Source: an uncultured Bacilli bacterium (GTDB lineage: Bacteria; Bacillota_I; Bacilli_A; RF39; UBA660). Taken from it: a stretch of DNA of 24,304 bases. The position numbers and the translations under genes were made by a program. Location: contig CAKPCM010000013.1 of assembly GCA_934141615.1 (NCBI GenBank), forward strand, positions 1 through 24,304, in the 5' to 3' direction. Below the pieces are notes generated by a model, which ran no database searches, was not told where the DNA came from, and saw only the letters and a program-made list of their open reading frames with translations. Positions 1-7,176 of the stretch are shown piece by piece. Position 1 is the first letter of the stretch. Every line of letters starts with the position of its first letter.

Positions 1-310
1 TAAGTTTACTTATAATGTAAAGATAGGTAAGAATGTAAAAAGTTTAACAATTACTTATGAATTATCAGATGAAAACTCAACCGTTGATATAGAAGGTAAT
101 TCAAAATTAAAAAATGGTTCTGTAGTAAAAGTAATAGTAACTGCGCAGGATGGAACGAAGAAGGTTTACACCTTAAATATTCAAAAAGAAACAAATTCAA
201 AGAAAAAAGTAGCAAATGTTGCTGCAGAAAAAAATCCTCTTATAATACTTGGACTTTCAATGATAGCATTTGCACTTGTTGGTGGAATTATATACGTAGC
301 TAAAAAATAA
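1..310 (+). CDS. C-terminal part of a cell-surface protein with a cadherin-like beta-sandwich domain and membrane anchor (partial)
   Basis: The reading frame is open from the left edge and stops at 308-310, so only about the last 102 residues are present. Residues 1-62 have the strand pattern of the cadherin-like beta-sandwich repeat (Pfam PF12733 type), ending in the typical 'VTAQDGTKKVYTLNI' signature. A Lys/Ala linker follows, then one hydrophobic segment of about 20 residues (PLIILGLSMIAFALVGGIIY) and a short basic tail, VAKK. This looks like a single C-terminal membrane anchor with the beta-sandwich outside the cell. There is no LPXTG sorting motif. The N-terminal part, and so any enzymatic or adhesive domain, lies outside the window. 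The domain call rests on pattern recognition only. Confidence 0.7.
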   Translation, partial: KFTYNVKIGKNVKSLTITYELSDENSTVDIEGNSKLKNGSVVKVIVTAQDGTKKVYTLNIQKETNSKKKVANVAAEKNPLIILGLSMIAFALVGGIIYVAKK

Positions 311-311
311 A

Positions 312-338
312 TACCAGATCTAATCATCTTGGTATTTT
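312..338. terminator. Bidirectional intrinsic terminator between the surface-protein gene and sigK
   Basis: An ATACCA / TGGTAT stem (313-318 with 330-335), extendable through a GAT/ATC pairing with a bulge, is followed by a T run on the plus strand. On the minus strand the same hairpin is followed by the T run complementary to the A-rich stretch before 312. It can terminate both converging genes. The sigK stop codon (320-322) lies inside the hairpin. Confidence 0.7.
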
Positions 339-1024
339 TTATTTCTTATAAATTCTCTAAGTATTTTAGTTAAGGCTCTTTTTTCTATCCTAGATACATA
401 ACTTCTTGATATTCCAAATTCTTTTGCAATTTCTTTTTGAGTTTTTTCTTTCGTGTTAAATAGACCATATCTTTTAATTATTATATCTTTTTCTCTATCC
501 GTTAAAATGTTTATGTACTTATATAATAATTTTATATTATCTTGAAGATCAATATCCTTTATGTAATCTGGATTAGGTGTTTTTAAAATATCCAAAAACG
601 ATATTTCGTTTCCATCTTTATCAAAACCTACTGATTCATTTATACTTATGTTTTTCTGATTTTTTTTATCACTTCTAAAATACATTAATATTTCGTTTTC
701 TATGCACCTTGCAGCATAAGTTGTAAGCCTTGTTCCGTTTTTATTAGAAAACGTATCTATTCCTTTTATTAATCCAATGGTTCCAATACTTATTAAATCA
801 TCAATGTCATTTTTACCATTATCATACTTCTTTACGATGTGCGCAACTAACCTTAAATTGTGTTCAACTAATTTATTTCTTGCATTTTTATCTTTATTTA
901 ACATTTGCTTTATTAATTTTTCTTCTTCTTCTTTTTTTAGTGGATCTGGAAAAGTCTTACTTCCGTAGCTACCCATTCCAACTATTAATCCCTTAATAAT
1001 TTCCGTTATAATGCTTAAAAACAA
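320..1024 (-). CDS. sigK: Pro-sigma-K, late mother-cell sporulation sigma factor
   Basis: This is an RNA polymerase sigma factor that directs late mother-cell transcription during sporulation. It matches sigma-K closely: the N-terminal pro-sequence, region 2 with NLRLVAHIVKKY (about 56-67) and DLISIGTIGLIKGI (about 76-89), the segment RLTTYAARCIENEILM, and region 4 helix-turn-helix TQKEIAKEFGISRSYVSRIE (from residue 195). I start it at the TTG at 1022-1024, because AGGAG lies 8 bases upstream, and not at an upstream TTG at 1066 that lacks such a site. The choice gives 234 residues and a hydrophobic-amphipathic pro-region with Ser19-Tyr20 where B. subtilis pro-sigma-K is cut between Ser20 and Tyr21. 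The gene is continuous, with no skin-type element splitting it. Its likely activating protease, SpoIVFB, is encoded at 8275-9051. It faces away from the PrsW-like gene. Confidence 0.95.
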   Translation of the reverse strand: MFLSIITEIIKGLIVGMGSYGSKTFPDPLKKEEEEKLIKQMLNKDKNARNKLVEHNLRLVAHIVKKYDNGKNDIDDLISIGTIGLIKGIDTFSNKNGTRLTTYAARCIENEILMYFRSDKKNQKNISINESVGFDKDGNEISFLDILKTPNPDYIKDIDLQDNIKLLYKYINILTDREKDIIIKRYGLFNTKEKTQKEIAKEFGISRSYVSRIEKRALTKILREFIRNKKYQDD

Positions 1025-1162
1025 ATTTATCACTCCTGATAAATTATATGAAAAAATATTAATCAAATATGTTATAATAAAAAAGATAAATGAACATATA
1101 GATATGCTAAATAAAGCATAAATAACTAATTATTTAAAAATAATAGAAGGGAAGGCACATTA

Positions 1163-2062
1163 ATGTTTAATATAAGTTTTAATTTTGATTTGTTTAATAA
1201 CTACTATTATTTTTATGAAAGATTAGTTGTTTTAGCATTCTCGTTAATACCAACTTTAATACTGGTAGGTTTTGTTTTATATAGTGACAGAAGAAATAAA
1301 GAACCAGTAAGAAACATCGTAATATGTTTGTTATCAGGTATTTTGTCAGTAGCGCTTTCTGGGTATTTAGAACAACTTGTAATGCCTTACATAGCAAACA
1401 ATACAATTCTTACATATATTTTTGCGTTTATAGAAGAAATATCTAAAATGGCCATATTTTTCTTGTTTGTGTTTGATAATAAATATTATGATGACATATA
1501 TGATGGTTTAGTTTATATGATGCTTATAGCACTTTCTTTCGCTGGTTTAGAAAACGTTATGTACGCTTTTTCAGAAAGCACCATTCAAGAAAGCATAAGT
1601 TTATCTATTATGAGAGATATTACGACCATCCCACTACACGTAATATGCGGAATCATAATAGGATATTTCTTAAGCTTATCAAGCTTTTCTAAAGATAAAG
1701 AAAAGAAGTATGTCAACGTTTTAGTAGCATTATTACTTTCAGGTGCACTTCATGGTACGTTTAATAGTTTAATGAACTTATTAGGAAACCTAAACATTAA
1801 CTATAATAATTCACTTCAGGTTATTTTGTTTGAAGCACTACCACTTATATTAATTATGATAGCGTTATTTATAGTTGCAGTTAAATTTATAAAGAAAAAC
1901 ATAAAACTTAATGAAGTGTATATGGAAAATAAAGAATATGACACAAAACATAAATATTTGATGACGTATGACGAATATATGAATAGTAATGATAGAAGGC
2001 GTAGAGTAGATGCGTACAATAAAATAAGTATCAAAGAAAAAATAACAAAGGAGGAAAATTGA
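1163..2062 (+). CDS. PrsW-family intramembrane protease
   Basis: This 299-residue polytopic membrane protein has about eight hydrophobic segments. It carries the PrsW/CAAX-type glutamic intramembrane protease pattern: EEISK at 91-95 (EExxK motif), FAGLEN at 126-131, a conserved His in IPLHVICG (His159) and LHGTFNSL (His197). Known members such as B. subtilis PrsW perform site-1 cleavage of membrane anti-sigma factors; the substrate here is unknown and no anti-sigma gene is visible nearby. The basic, Asp/Glu-rich C-terminal tail after residue 245 is probably cytoplasmic. The start is an ATG after a GAAGGGAAGG site. Its TGA overlaps the start of yqeG by one base, so it heads a three-gene operon with yqeG and yqeH. 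It is divergent from sigK with an intergenic gap of about 140 bases. Confidence 0.83.
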   Translation: MFNISFNFDLFNNYYYFYERLVVLAFSLIPTLILVGFVLYSDRRNKEPVRNIVICLLSGILSVALSGYLEQLVMPYIANNTILTYIFAFIEEISKMAIFFLFVFDNKYYDDIYDGLVYMMLIALSFAGLENVMYAFSESTIQESISLSIMRDITTIPLHVICGIIIGYFLSLSSFSKDKEKKYVNVLVALLLSGALHGTFNSLMNLLGNLNINYNNSLQVILFEALPLILIMIALFIVAVKFIKKNIKLNEVYMENKEYDTKHKYLMTYDEYMNSNDRRRRVDAYNKISIKEKITKEEN

Positions 2063-2583
2063 TGTTAAAAAGATTTTTACCTGATATGTATCAGGAAAGC
2101 ATATTTACAATTAATTATAAAAAGTTAAAAAAACAAGGTATAAAGTGCTTATTATTTGACCTTGATAATACTATTTCTCCTGCTAAAGAAGTGGTTTTGG
2201 AAAATAAGACCAAAAAGCTTTTTGATTCTCTTAAAAAAGACTTTAAAATAATTTTATTTTCAAATAATTTTCCTAAGAGAGTAAGTAAGTTTGGATCGTT
2301 TTACGACGTTGATATAGCATGTATTTCACTTAAACCATTTTCGTTTAAATATAGATATATTTTGAATAAATATAAACTTAAAAAAAGCGAGGTAGCATCC
2401 ATTGGGGATCAATTATTAACAGATATAAATGGTGGTAATAAAATGGGTATTACAACGATACTTGTTAATCCTGTAAGTGAAATAGATGAAACAGAAACAT
2501 GGCTTAATAGACAAATTGAAAAAGCTATATTTAAAAAGTTTGAAGCTGAAAATATTCTAATTAGAGGTAAGTATTATGACTAA
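2062..2583 (+). CDS. yqeG: YqeG-family HAD phosphatase
   Basis: A 173-residue HAD-superfamily (IIIA-type) protein. Motif I is FDLDNT (32-37, nucleophile Asp33, acid Asp35), motif II is around FSNN (66-69), and the motif IV-like segment is SIGDQLLTDINGG (113-125). The family is a predicted phosphatase of unknown physiological substrate, strongly linked to the YqeH ribosome-assembly GTPase, as here. I use the ATG at 2062, which follows an AAAGGAGG site by 7 bases, instead of the overlapping TTG at 2059. Its 3' end overlaps yqeH by 8 bases, implying translational coupling. In B. subtilis the yqeG-yqeH pair continues into aroE, yhbY, nadD and more; here it stops at a terminator. Confidence 0.9.
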   Translation: MLKRFLPDMYQESIFTINYKKLKKQGIKCLLFDLDNTISPAKEVVLENKTKKLFDSLKKDFKIILFSNNFPKRVSKFGSFYDVDIACISLKPFSFKYRYILNKYKLKKSEVASIGDQLLTDINGGNKMGITTILVNPVSEIDETETWLNRQIEKAIFKKFEAENILIRGKYYD

Positions 2584-3586
2584 AAAGTGTTTAGGATGTG
2601 GTGCATTATTTCAAATGGAGGATCCTAAAAAAGCGGGCTTTATCGAAAATGAAAACTACGATAAAGCAGTAATATGTAAAAGATGCTTTAGAATTAAGAA
2701 CTATGGGGACTATGAAGTTATAAATAAAGATATAAAAGATTATGAAAAAATATTTAATGAAATATCAAAAAGACGTGATCTAATACTTTTTTTATGTGAT
2801 ATATTCACGCTTGATGAAAGTTTAAATTACATTAATAAGTTAAATGGAAAAGTAATTTTAGTTATAACAAAAAAAGATTTACTTCCTAAGTCTGTTAAGG
2901 AATATAAACTAATTAATTACATTGAGAAGAATTATAATCTAAATATTATAGATATAGTATTTGTAAGTAGTAATAAAAATTATAATATTGATCTTTTATA
3001 CAATTTAATTAACAAGCGTAAAGTAAGCAATAACGTTTATTTAGTTGGTAATACAAATGCAGGTAAATCAACTCTTATAAATGCTTTGATTAAATCATAT
3101 GGAAAAAATGATTCTTTTATAACGACAAGTAGTCTTCCTGCTACTACAATAGATTTAATAGAGGTTAAGTTAAATGATGGCTTAACTTTAGTTGATACTC
3201 CGGGATTAGTAAGTCCTAATAATTATTTAACTAATTTAAGCTTAAAAGAAGTTAAAAGTGTGCTTCCTAAAGTAGAGATAAAACCAAGAACGTATCAAAT
3301 GAAACCTAATCAATCTTTGTTAATAGGGGACTATGCAAGAATTGATTATTTATCAAGTGAAAAAAATAGTTTTACCATTTACTTATCAAATAACATAAAA
3401 GTTGATAGAATAAATTTAAATACAAATGATAGATTAAGAGATTTAAAATTAACAAGTTTTAACTTAAAGAGAAACAAAGACATAGTTATAAATGGTTTAT
3501 TATTTTGTAAAATAACAAATGATGCTAAAGTTAATGTTTATGTAAAAGATAGTGCAAAGGTATTCGAAAGAGACAATTTAATTTAA
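2576..3586 (+). CDS. yqeH: YqeH-type circularly permuted ribosome-assembly GTPase
   Basis: A 336-residue GTPase of the YqeH/RbgA-like permuted class, which acts in 30S ribosomal subunit assembly. An N-terminal zinc finger is formed by C5xxC8 and C34xxC37. The GTPase motifs then come in permuted order: G4 TKKD (98-101), G5 VSS (130-132), G1 P-loop GNTNAGKS (158-165), and G3 DTPG (207-210). The C-terminal third is the beta-rich YqeH-specific domain. The start ATG at 2576 lies inside the end of yqeG. The stop codon sits within the following terminator hairpin. Confidence 0.95.
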   Translation: MTKKCLGCGALFQMEDPKKAGFIENENYDKAVICKRCFRIKNYGDYEVINKDIKDYEKIFNEISKRRDLILFLCDIFTLDESLNYINKLNGKVILVITKKDLLPKSVKEYKLINYIEKNYNLNIIDIVFVSSNKNYNIDLLYNLINKRKVSNNVYLVGNTNAGKSTLINALIKSYGKNDSFITTSSLPATTIDLIEVKLNDGLTLVDTPGLVSPNNYLTNLSLKEVKSVLPKVEIKPRTYQMKPNQSLLIGDYARIDYLSSEKNSFTIYLSNNIKVDRINLNTNDRLRDLKLTSFNLKRNKDIVINGLLFCKITNDAKVNVYVKDSAKVFERDNLI

Positions 3587-3596
3587 TTGTCTTTTT
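3571..3596 (+). terminator. Intrinsic terminator of the prsW-like/yqeG/yqeH operon
   Basis: A perfect 8-base-pair stem, AGACAATT (3571-3578) with AATTGTCT (3585-3592), loop TAATTT, is followed by a T run. The yqeH stop codon (3584-3586) is at the loop edge. Confidence 0.85.
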
Positions 3597-3647
3597 ATTA
3601 TGAATTTTACAAACTTGACACTTTATTTTTATTGTAAATAAAAAAAC

Positions 3648-3676
3648 TTGACGGTGTTATTGAAGTTTGTTATTAT
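3648..3676 (+). promoter_or_regulatory. Sigma-A-type promoter for the first TasA-like gene
   Basis: -35 TTGACG (3648-3653), 17-base spacer, -10 TATTAT (3671-3676). The start would be near 3683, leaving a short leader with an AAAGGAGAAG ribosome site before 3706. A second AAACTTGAC box lies 33 bases upstream (3611-3620). Confidence 0.65.
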
Positions 3677-3705
3677 GAACATATATAATAAAGGAGAAGA
3701 TAATA

Positions 3706-3828
3706 ATGGAAAAAACAAGAAAAGTAAAAATAATAAGTTTATGTGCTTTATTAGTTGCTGTTTTAGGACTTACGGTTGCGTTCGCGTCACTTTCACAAAT
3801 GCTTACGATTAATGGAAGTGCAAATGTT
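3706..3828 (+). repeat. Direct repeat, copy 1: signal-peptide-coding 5' end of TasA-like gene
   Basis: The first ~41 codons are almost base-for-base identical to 4518-4640, with only scattered substitutions, mostly at third positions, and an identical encoded peptide. The match extends upstream into the AAGGAGA ribosome site. It marks a tandem duplication. Confidence 0.85.
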
Positions 3829-4347
3829 AATGCAGCAACTTGGAACATACACTTTAAAAATAATATAGAAACAAGTACTGAAGGAACGGCGAAAATAATA
3901 ACTAAACCCACTTTAGATGATAAAACATTAAGTATAGAAAATTTTGAGGTTTCTTTAACTAAACCCGGAGATATTGCGACACTTATGGTCGATATAATAA
4001 ATGATGGAACACTTGATGCGAAAATTGGTAATAAGATAATTAATGGGTACGAAATACCCGAAAATGATGTAGATGTTGAAAAATATATTGATCTTGTATA
4101 TGAAGAGGCAGATTTTGATGGTGATGGGGTTACAACAAAAGAGGAAAAGCAAAAAGCAGCCGAACTTATAGGTCCCATTTATGAAGAAACTGGATCTGTT
4201 TTATCTGCAAATGATGAGGAAATTTTACGTGCGGGACATGAGTTGCACGAATTGGTAGCGTTTAAATATGCTGAAAATGCTACAGAATTGCCAAAAGGAA
4301 ATGTTAAGATTAAGTTTAATATACAATATACTTTTATGCAAAGTTAA
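3706..4347 (+). CDS. Secreted TasA/camelysin-like protein with a calcium-loop motif (copy 1)
   Basis: A 213-residue exported protein. The N-terminus is a basic MEKTRKVK followed by a hydrophobic core (about 9-27) ending AFASLSQ, as in TasA/CalY-type signal peptides that need a dedicated SipW-type signal peptidase. The mature part has the family's early SANVNAATW segment and the conserved turn SLTKPGD (83-89) followed by a beta-strand and NDGTL. Family members form extracellular matrix fibres or are camelysin-type surface proteins; which applies here is unknown. An unusual insert is a 12-residue EF-hand/thrombospondin-3-like loop, DFDGDGVTTKEE (136-147), with Asp at 1, 3 and 5, Gly at 6 and Glu at 12. 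No sipW gene is visible in the window. The start follows AAAGGAGAAG by a normal gap. Confidence 0.78.
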   Translation: MEKTRKVKIISLCALLVAVLGLTVAFASLSQMLTINGSANVNAATWNIHFKNNIETSTEGTAKIITKPTLDDKTLSIENFEVSLTKPGDIATLMVDIINDGTLDAKIGNKIINGYEIPENDVDVEKYIDLVYEEADFDGDGVTTKEEKQKAAELIGPIYEETGSVLSANDEEILRAGHELHELVAFKYAENATELPKGNVKIKFNIQYTFMQS

Positions 4348-4357
4348 TTAGTTTGAT

Positions 4358-4389
4358 TATATTTTAAATGCTTACTTTATTAAAATATA
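4358..4389. other. AT-only inverted repeat between the two TasA-like genes
   Basis: TATATTTTAA (4358-4367) and TTAAAATATA (4380-4389) form a perfect 10-base-pair stem with a 12-base loop. There is no T run after it, so it is not a clear terminator. It could be a weak 3' processing or attenuation element that sets the ratio of the two transcripts. Confidence 0.4.
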
Positions 4390-4517
4390 ACCCATAAATA
4401 AATTGTAAGATTTGTTGTAATAAGTTTAAACTTGTCGTGATGATTTAATATTAATGAGATAAAGTAAGATAGCATTTTGAGACTATAAGCAAATTTGTGA
4501 GTAAGGAGAAAGTAATA

Positions 4518-4640
4518 ATGGAAAAGACAAGAAAAGTAAAGATAATAAGTTTATGTGCTTTATTAGTTGCGGTTTTAGGACTTACGGTTGCGTTTGCGTC
4601 ACTTTCACAAATGCTTACTATTAATGGAAGTGCCAATGTT
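4518..4640 (+). repeat. Direct repeat, copy 2: signal-peptide-coding 5' end of TasA-like gene
   Basis: Near-identical to 3706-3828 (see that entry). Downstream of the repeat the two genes diverge strongly, so this part has been kept similar by selection, recent duplication or gene conversion. Confidence 0.85.
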
Positions 4641-5168
4641 GATGCATCTTCATGGAATGTGCATTTTAAAGATAATATAGAAACAGCAACTAATGGAAGT
4701 GCAAAAATATTATCCAAACCAACATTAACTAGTAATGCTTTAGGAATAGAAAATTTTGAGATTTCTCTAACTAAGCCAGGAGATATGGTGATTTTTACTA
4801 TGTATGTTGAAAATAGTGGAACGATAGGAGCCAACCTAACTGATATTATAATTAATGGTTTTAGTATTAATGACATTAGTAACGGAAACGTAAACGAGGA
4901 TGATGCTTTTGCTTCAGTATTTGTGGAAGCTGATTGGGATGGTGATGGTATTACAACAAAAGAAGAAAGAGATAAGACTATGCAAAACATAATTTTTGAT
5001 AGAAATGAATATGATATGCCATTAAATTCATACGATCAGCGACAACTTCCAGCAGAGAGCCAAGGAAAAATTGAATTATCTTTTCTTTTTAACCCAGCAT
5101 CTACTGAACTTCCGAAAGGAAATATTAAAATTAATGCAAATATGCAATATATATTCACTCAATATTAA
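4518..5168 (+). CDS. Secreted TasA/camelysin-like protein with a calcium-loop motif (copy 2)
   Basis: A 216-residue paralogue of the upstream protein. The first 41 residues are identical. The body keeps SLTKPGD (83-89), a strand with ENSGT, a second EF-hand/thrombospondin-3-like loop DWDGDGITTKEE (139-150), and the C-terminal TELPKGN...QY signature. The middle and the segment after the calcium loop differ in sequence and length. I start at ATG 4518, because AAGGAG precedes it at a good distance and the protein then aligns with copy 1; a GTG at 4497 would add seven residues. I found no convincing -10 box in the 170 bases before it, only an AAACTTGTCG box (4428-4437) resembling those upstream of copy 1, so read-through from the first promoter is possible. 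Confidence 0.78.
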   Translation: MEKTRKVKIISLCALLVAVLGLTVAFASLSQMLTINGSANVDASSWNVHFKDNIETATNGSAKILSKPTLTSNALGIENFEISLTKPGDMVIFTMYVENSGTIGANLTDIIINGFSINDISNGNVNEDDAFASVFVEADWDGDGITTKEERDKTMQNIIFDRNEYDMPLNSYDQRQLPAESQGKIELSFLFNPASTELPKGNIKINANMQYIFTQY

Positions 5169-5180
5169 TAAAAATTCCAA

Positions 5181-5204
5181 AAGAACCAAATTGGTTCTTT
5201 TTTT
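5181..5204 (+). terminator. Intrinsic terminator of the TasA-like pair
   Basis: AAGAACC (5181-5187) pairs with GGTTCTT (5193-5199), loop AAATT, followed by a T run. Confidence 0.85.
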
Positions 5205-5255
5205 CGACAAAAAATTTAATTAATTTATCTTATTATGTATGTGGGTGATGAAATT

Positions 5256-5711
5256 ATGAAAAAAACTATTATATGGGTTTTATTTGCACTTTTATCAGGA
5301 GCGTTGCTTGGTAAAGTAACGTTTGATAGGTATGAAAAAATTGATACTAAAAACGTTATTAGTTACAACAACTATGTTTATATGCTTAAGTATGGTTCTT
5401 ATAAAACAGTAGATGATATGACAAACAAGATAACTAATATAGATAGGTATGTTTACATAACCGATGAAAATAAAACTACCGCTTATATTTCTATTTCAAA
5501 AACGAAAGAAAACTTAAACAAAATAAAGAAAATATATGATGCCAAAAAAATTAAAACTACCATTTCAAAAGTAAAAATAGATAATGATGAATTTATTCAA
5601 AATTTAAATGAATATGAAAAACTACTTAGTGCAACGGATGATGAGGCATCACTTCTTATAATAGAAAGACAAATTTTATCTTGTTATGAAAGCGTGGTTC
5701 AAAATGATTAA
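5256..5711 (+). CDS. Membrane-anchored SPOR-like protein at the spoIIB position
   Basis: A 151-residue protein with an N-terminal membrane segment (MKKTIIWVLFALLSGALLG, 1-19) and an outside domain. Residues 40-108 resemble a divergent SPOR domain: a first strand YMLKYGSYKT, a helix, a strand AYISISKTKENLNKI, then a second helix and last strand. SPOR domains bind denuded septal peptidoglycan. In B. subtilis the gene at this place, two upstream of radC, is spoIIB, an engulfment/septal protein with a membrane segment and a SPOR domain. Synteny and architecture suggest an equivalent role, but identity is not demonstrated. The start is the ATG at 5256, since GGTGAT precedes it, not the ATG at 5235, which lacks a site. 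It overlaps radC by 8 bases. Confidence 0.6.
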   Translation: MKKTIIWVLFALLSGALLGKVTFDRYEKIDTKNVISYNNYVYMLKYGSYKTVDDMTNKITNIDRYVYITDENKTTAYISISKTKENLNKIKKIYDAKKIKTTISKVKIDNDEFIQNLNEYEKLLSATDDEASLLIIERQILSCYESVVQND

Positions 5712-6402
5712 TAAAACTTTAATAAAGGATGTTCCGGAGGAAGAAAGACCAAGGGAAAGGTTAGTTAAATATGGTGCTAAAAACTTATCTACTAGTGAAC
5801 TTATTGCAATTATTTTAAAAACTGGAACTAAAGATTACTCATCAAAGTATTTAGCGGGTGAAGTGTTAAAACTAGTAAATGATGTTTCTGATTTAAAAAA
5901 ACTTACCCTAAGTAAATTAATTAACATAAACGGAATAGGTGCCGTAAAGGCAATTGAGTTTCTAGCGGCCTTAGAACTTGGAAGAAGAGTGTATGATGAA
6001 AAACCTCTTGATAATAATTTAAAGTGCAATAGTGCGGAAAAAATTTATAGACACTTTAGATCACTTTTAATGGATTCTAATCAAGAATATTTTTACTGTC
6101 TATATTTAAATCAGCAGAAGAAGTTAATTGATAAAAAACTGTTATTTAAAGGTACGTTAAACAAAAGCTTAGTTCATCCAAGAGAGATATTTAAAGGTGC
6201 TTATCTATCTTCTGCAGCATACATAATATGCATTCATAATCATCCATCAGGGAATGTTATTCCATCTAATGAAGATATCATAATAACAGAAAACTTAGTT
6301 AAAATAGGCAAAATGCAAGGAATTCCAGTTATAGATCACATCATAATAGGAGATAATAATTACTATAGCTTTTATGAAAATGATTTAATAGGAAGGGAGT
6401 AG
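5704..6402 (+). CDS. radC: RadC/UPF0758 family JAB-domain protein
   Basis: 232 residues, the usual family length. The N-terminus has DVPEEERPRERL, then a helix-hairpin-helix segment around ININGIGAVKAIEFLAALELGRR (73-95). The C-terminal JAB/MPN domain has the metal motif HNHPSGN with His178, His180, Ser188 and Asp191. Despite the name, the biochemical role is unsettled and a classical repair function is not supported in other bacteria. The start at 5704 gives the family-typical N-terminus and overlaps the upstream stop; an ATG at 5686 would add six atypical residues. The neighbour order radC-mreC-mreD is as in Bacillus except that mreB is missing between them. Confidence 0.92.
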   Translation: MINKTLIKDVPEEERPRERLVKYGAKNLSTSELIAIILKTGTKDYSSKYLAGEVLKLVNDVSDLKKLTLSKLININGIGAVKAIEFLAALELGRRVYDEKPLDNNLKCNSAEKIYRHFRSLLMDSNQEYFYCLYLNQQKKLIDKKLLFKGTLNKSLVHPREIFKGAYLSSAAYIICIHNHPSGNVIPSNEDIIITENLVKIGKMQGIPVIDHIIIGDNNYYSFYENDLIGRE

Positions 6403-6405
6403 AAG

Positions 6406-7176
6406 ATGAACGTAAATTTAAAAAACGTAAAAAGAAAGGTAATATTTATAATTGTTATATCAATTTTTGTTATTTATTTTTCACTTGCATGTGCCCTCTC
6501 TGATAGAAGGTATTTATATATAGAAAGTGCATTTAAAACGGTAATATCAAAGATAAATGAATTTTTTATTAATAACTCTTATAGTCTCAATAATTATAGC
6601 AGTAACATAACTAATTCTAAAGTAAAGTATTTGGAAAAAGAAAATGATAATTTAAGAAAAATAGTAGGATTAAAAGAAAAGGAAGAAAATTATATATTTT
6701 CAGAAGTTACAAGTCACGTTGCATTAGAAAGTGCTAGATTAACAATTAATAATGGATATAAGTCTGGTATTAAAAATGATCTTCCGGTAATTAATGAGGA
6801 AGGATTAGTTGGCTTTATTTCGAAGACTGGCAAATACGTAAGCGAAATAACTTTAATAACTAGTATTAACAAAGATAATATGATTCCTGTGTTTATTAAT
6901 TCAAACGGAAATGAATTATTTGGAATGTTAAGTAGTTATGATGCTAAAAAAGGCTTATTTAAAGTAACTGGGATAACTAATAAAGATAGTGTTAATAATG
7001 GGGATAGCGTAACTTTATCAGGATATGATAATAACTTATATAAAGGTATATATGTTGGGCGTGTCGTAAAAGAAGAGTTAAGTAATTATGGAATATCTAA
7101 AACAATCTGGGTTAAATCAGGAGTAAACTTTGATGATATTTTGTTTGTAGGAGTAATAAGAGGTGATTTAAAATGA
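6406..7176 (+). CDS. mreC: Rod-shape-determining protein MreC
   Basis: A 256-residue bitopic protein of the elongasome that links cell-wall synthases to MreB. It has a short basic N-terminus, one membrane segment (about 12-31), a coiled coil (about 70-92, VKYLEKENDNLRKIVGLKE), and then the paired beta-barrel domain characteristic of MreC, with VINEEGLVGFISKTG and GDSVTLSG. The start is the ATG at 6406, three bases after the radC stop. Its stop overlaps mreD in ATGA. mreB is not adjacent. Confidence 0.92.
   Translation: MNVNLKNVKRKVIFIIVISIFVIYFSLACALSDRRYLYIESAFKTVISKINEFFINNSYSLNNYSSNITNSKVKYLEKENDNLRKIVGLKEKEENYIFSEVTSHVALESARLTINNGYKSGIKNDLPVINEEGLVGFISKTGKYVSEITLITSINKDNMIPVFINSNGNELFGMLSSYDAKKGLFKVTGITNKDSVNNGDSVTLSGYDNNLYKGIYVGRVVKEELSNYGISKTIWVKSGVNFDDILFVGVIRGDLK

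Noticed and set aside
777..968. Plus-strand frame within sigK, and similar antisense frames in prsW-like, prp, obgE, mutL, miaA and rpsT
   Set aside because: They are opposite strongly supported genes and lack start signals.
1103..1120. TATGCT/AGCATA inverted repeat between sigK and the PrsW-like gene as a terminator
   Set aside because: It is a six-pair AT-rich stem without a T run, lying between divergent starts; at most an operator, with no supporting evidence.
3657..4178. Long minus-strand open frame opposite the first TasA-like gene, and a similar one at 4451-4990
   Set aside because: Both are antisense shadows of the paired genes; they resemble each other only because the plus-strand genes are duplicates, and neither has a ribosome site or plausible protein composition.
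4400..4517. Separate promoter for the second TasA-like gene
   Set aside because: The AAACTTGTCG box has no acceptable -10 at 16-18 bases, so I did not list it as a promoter.
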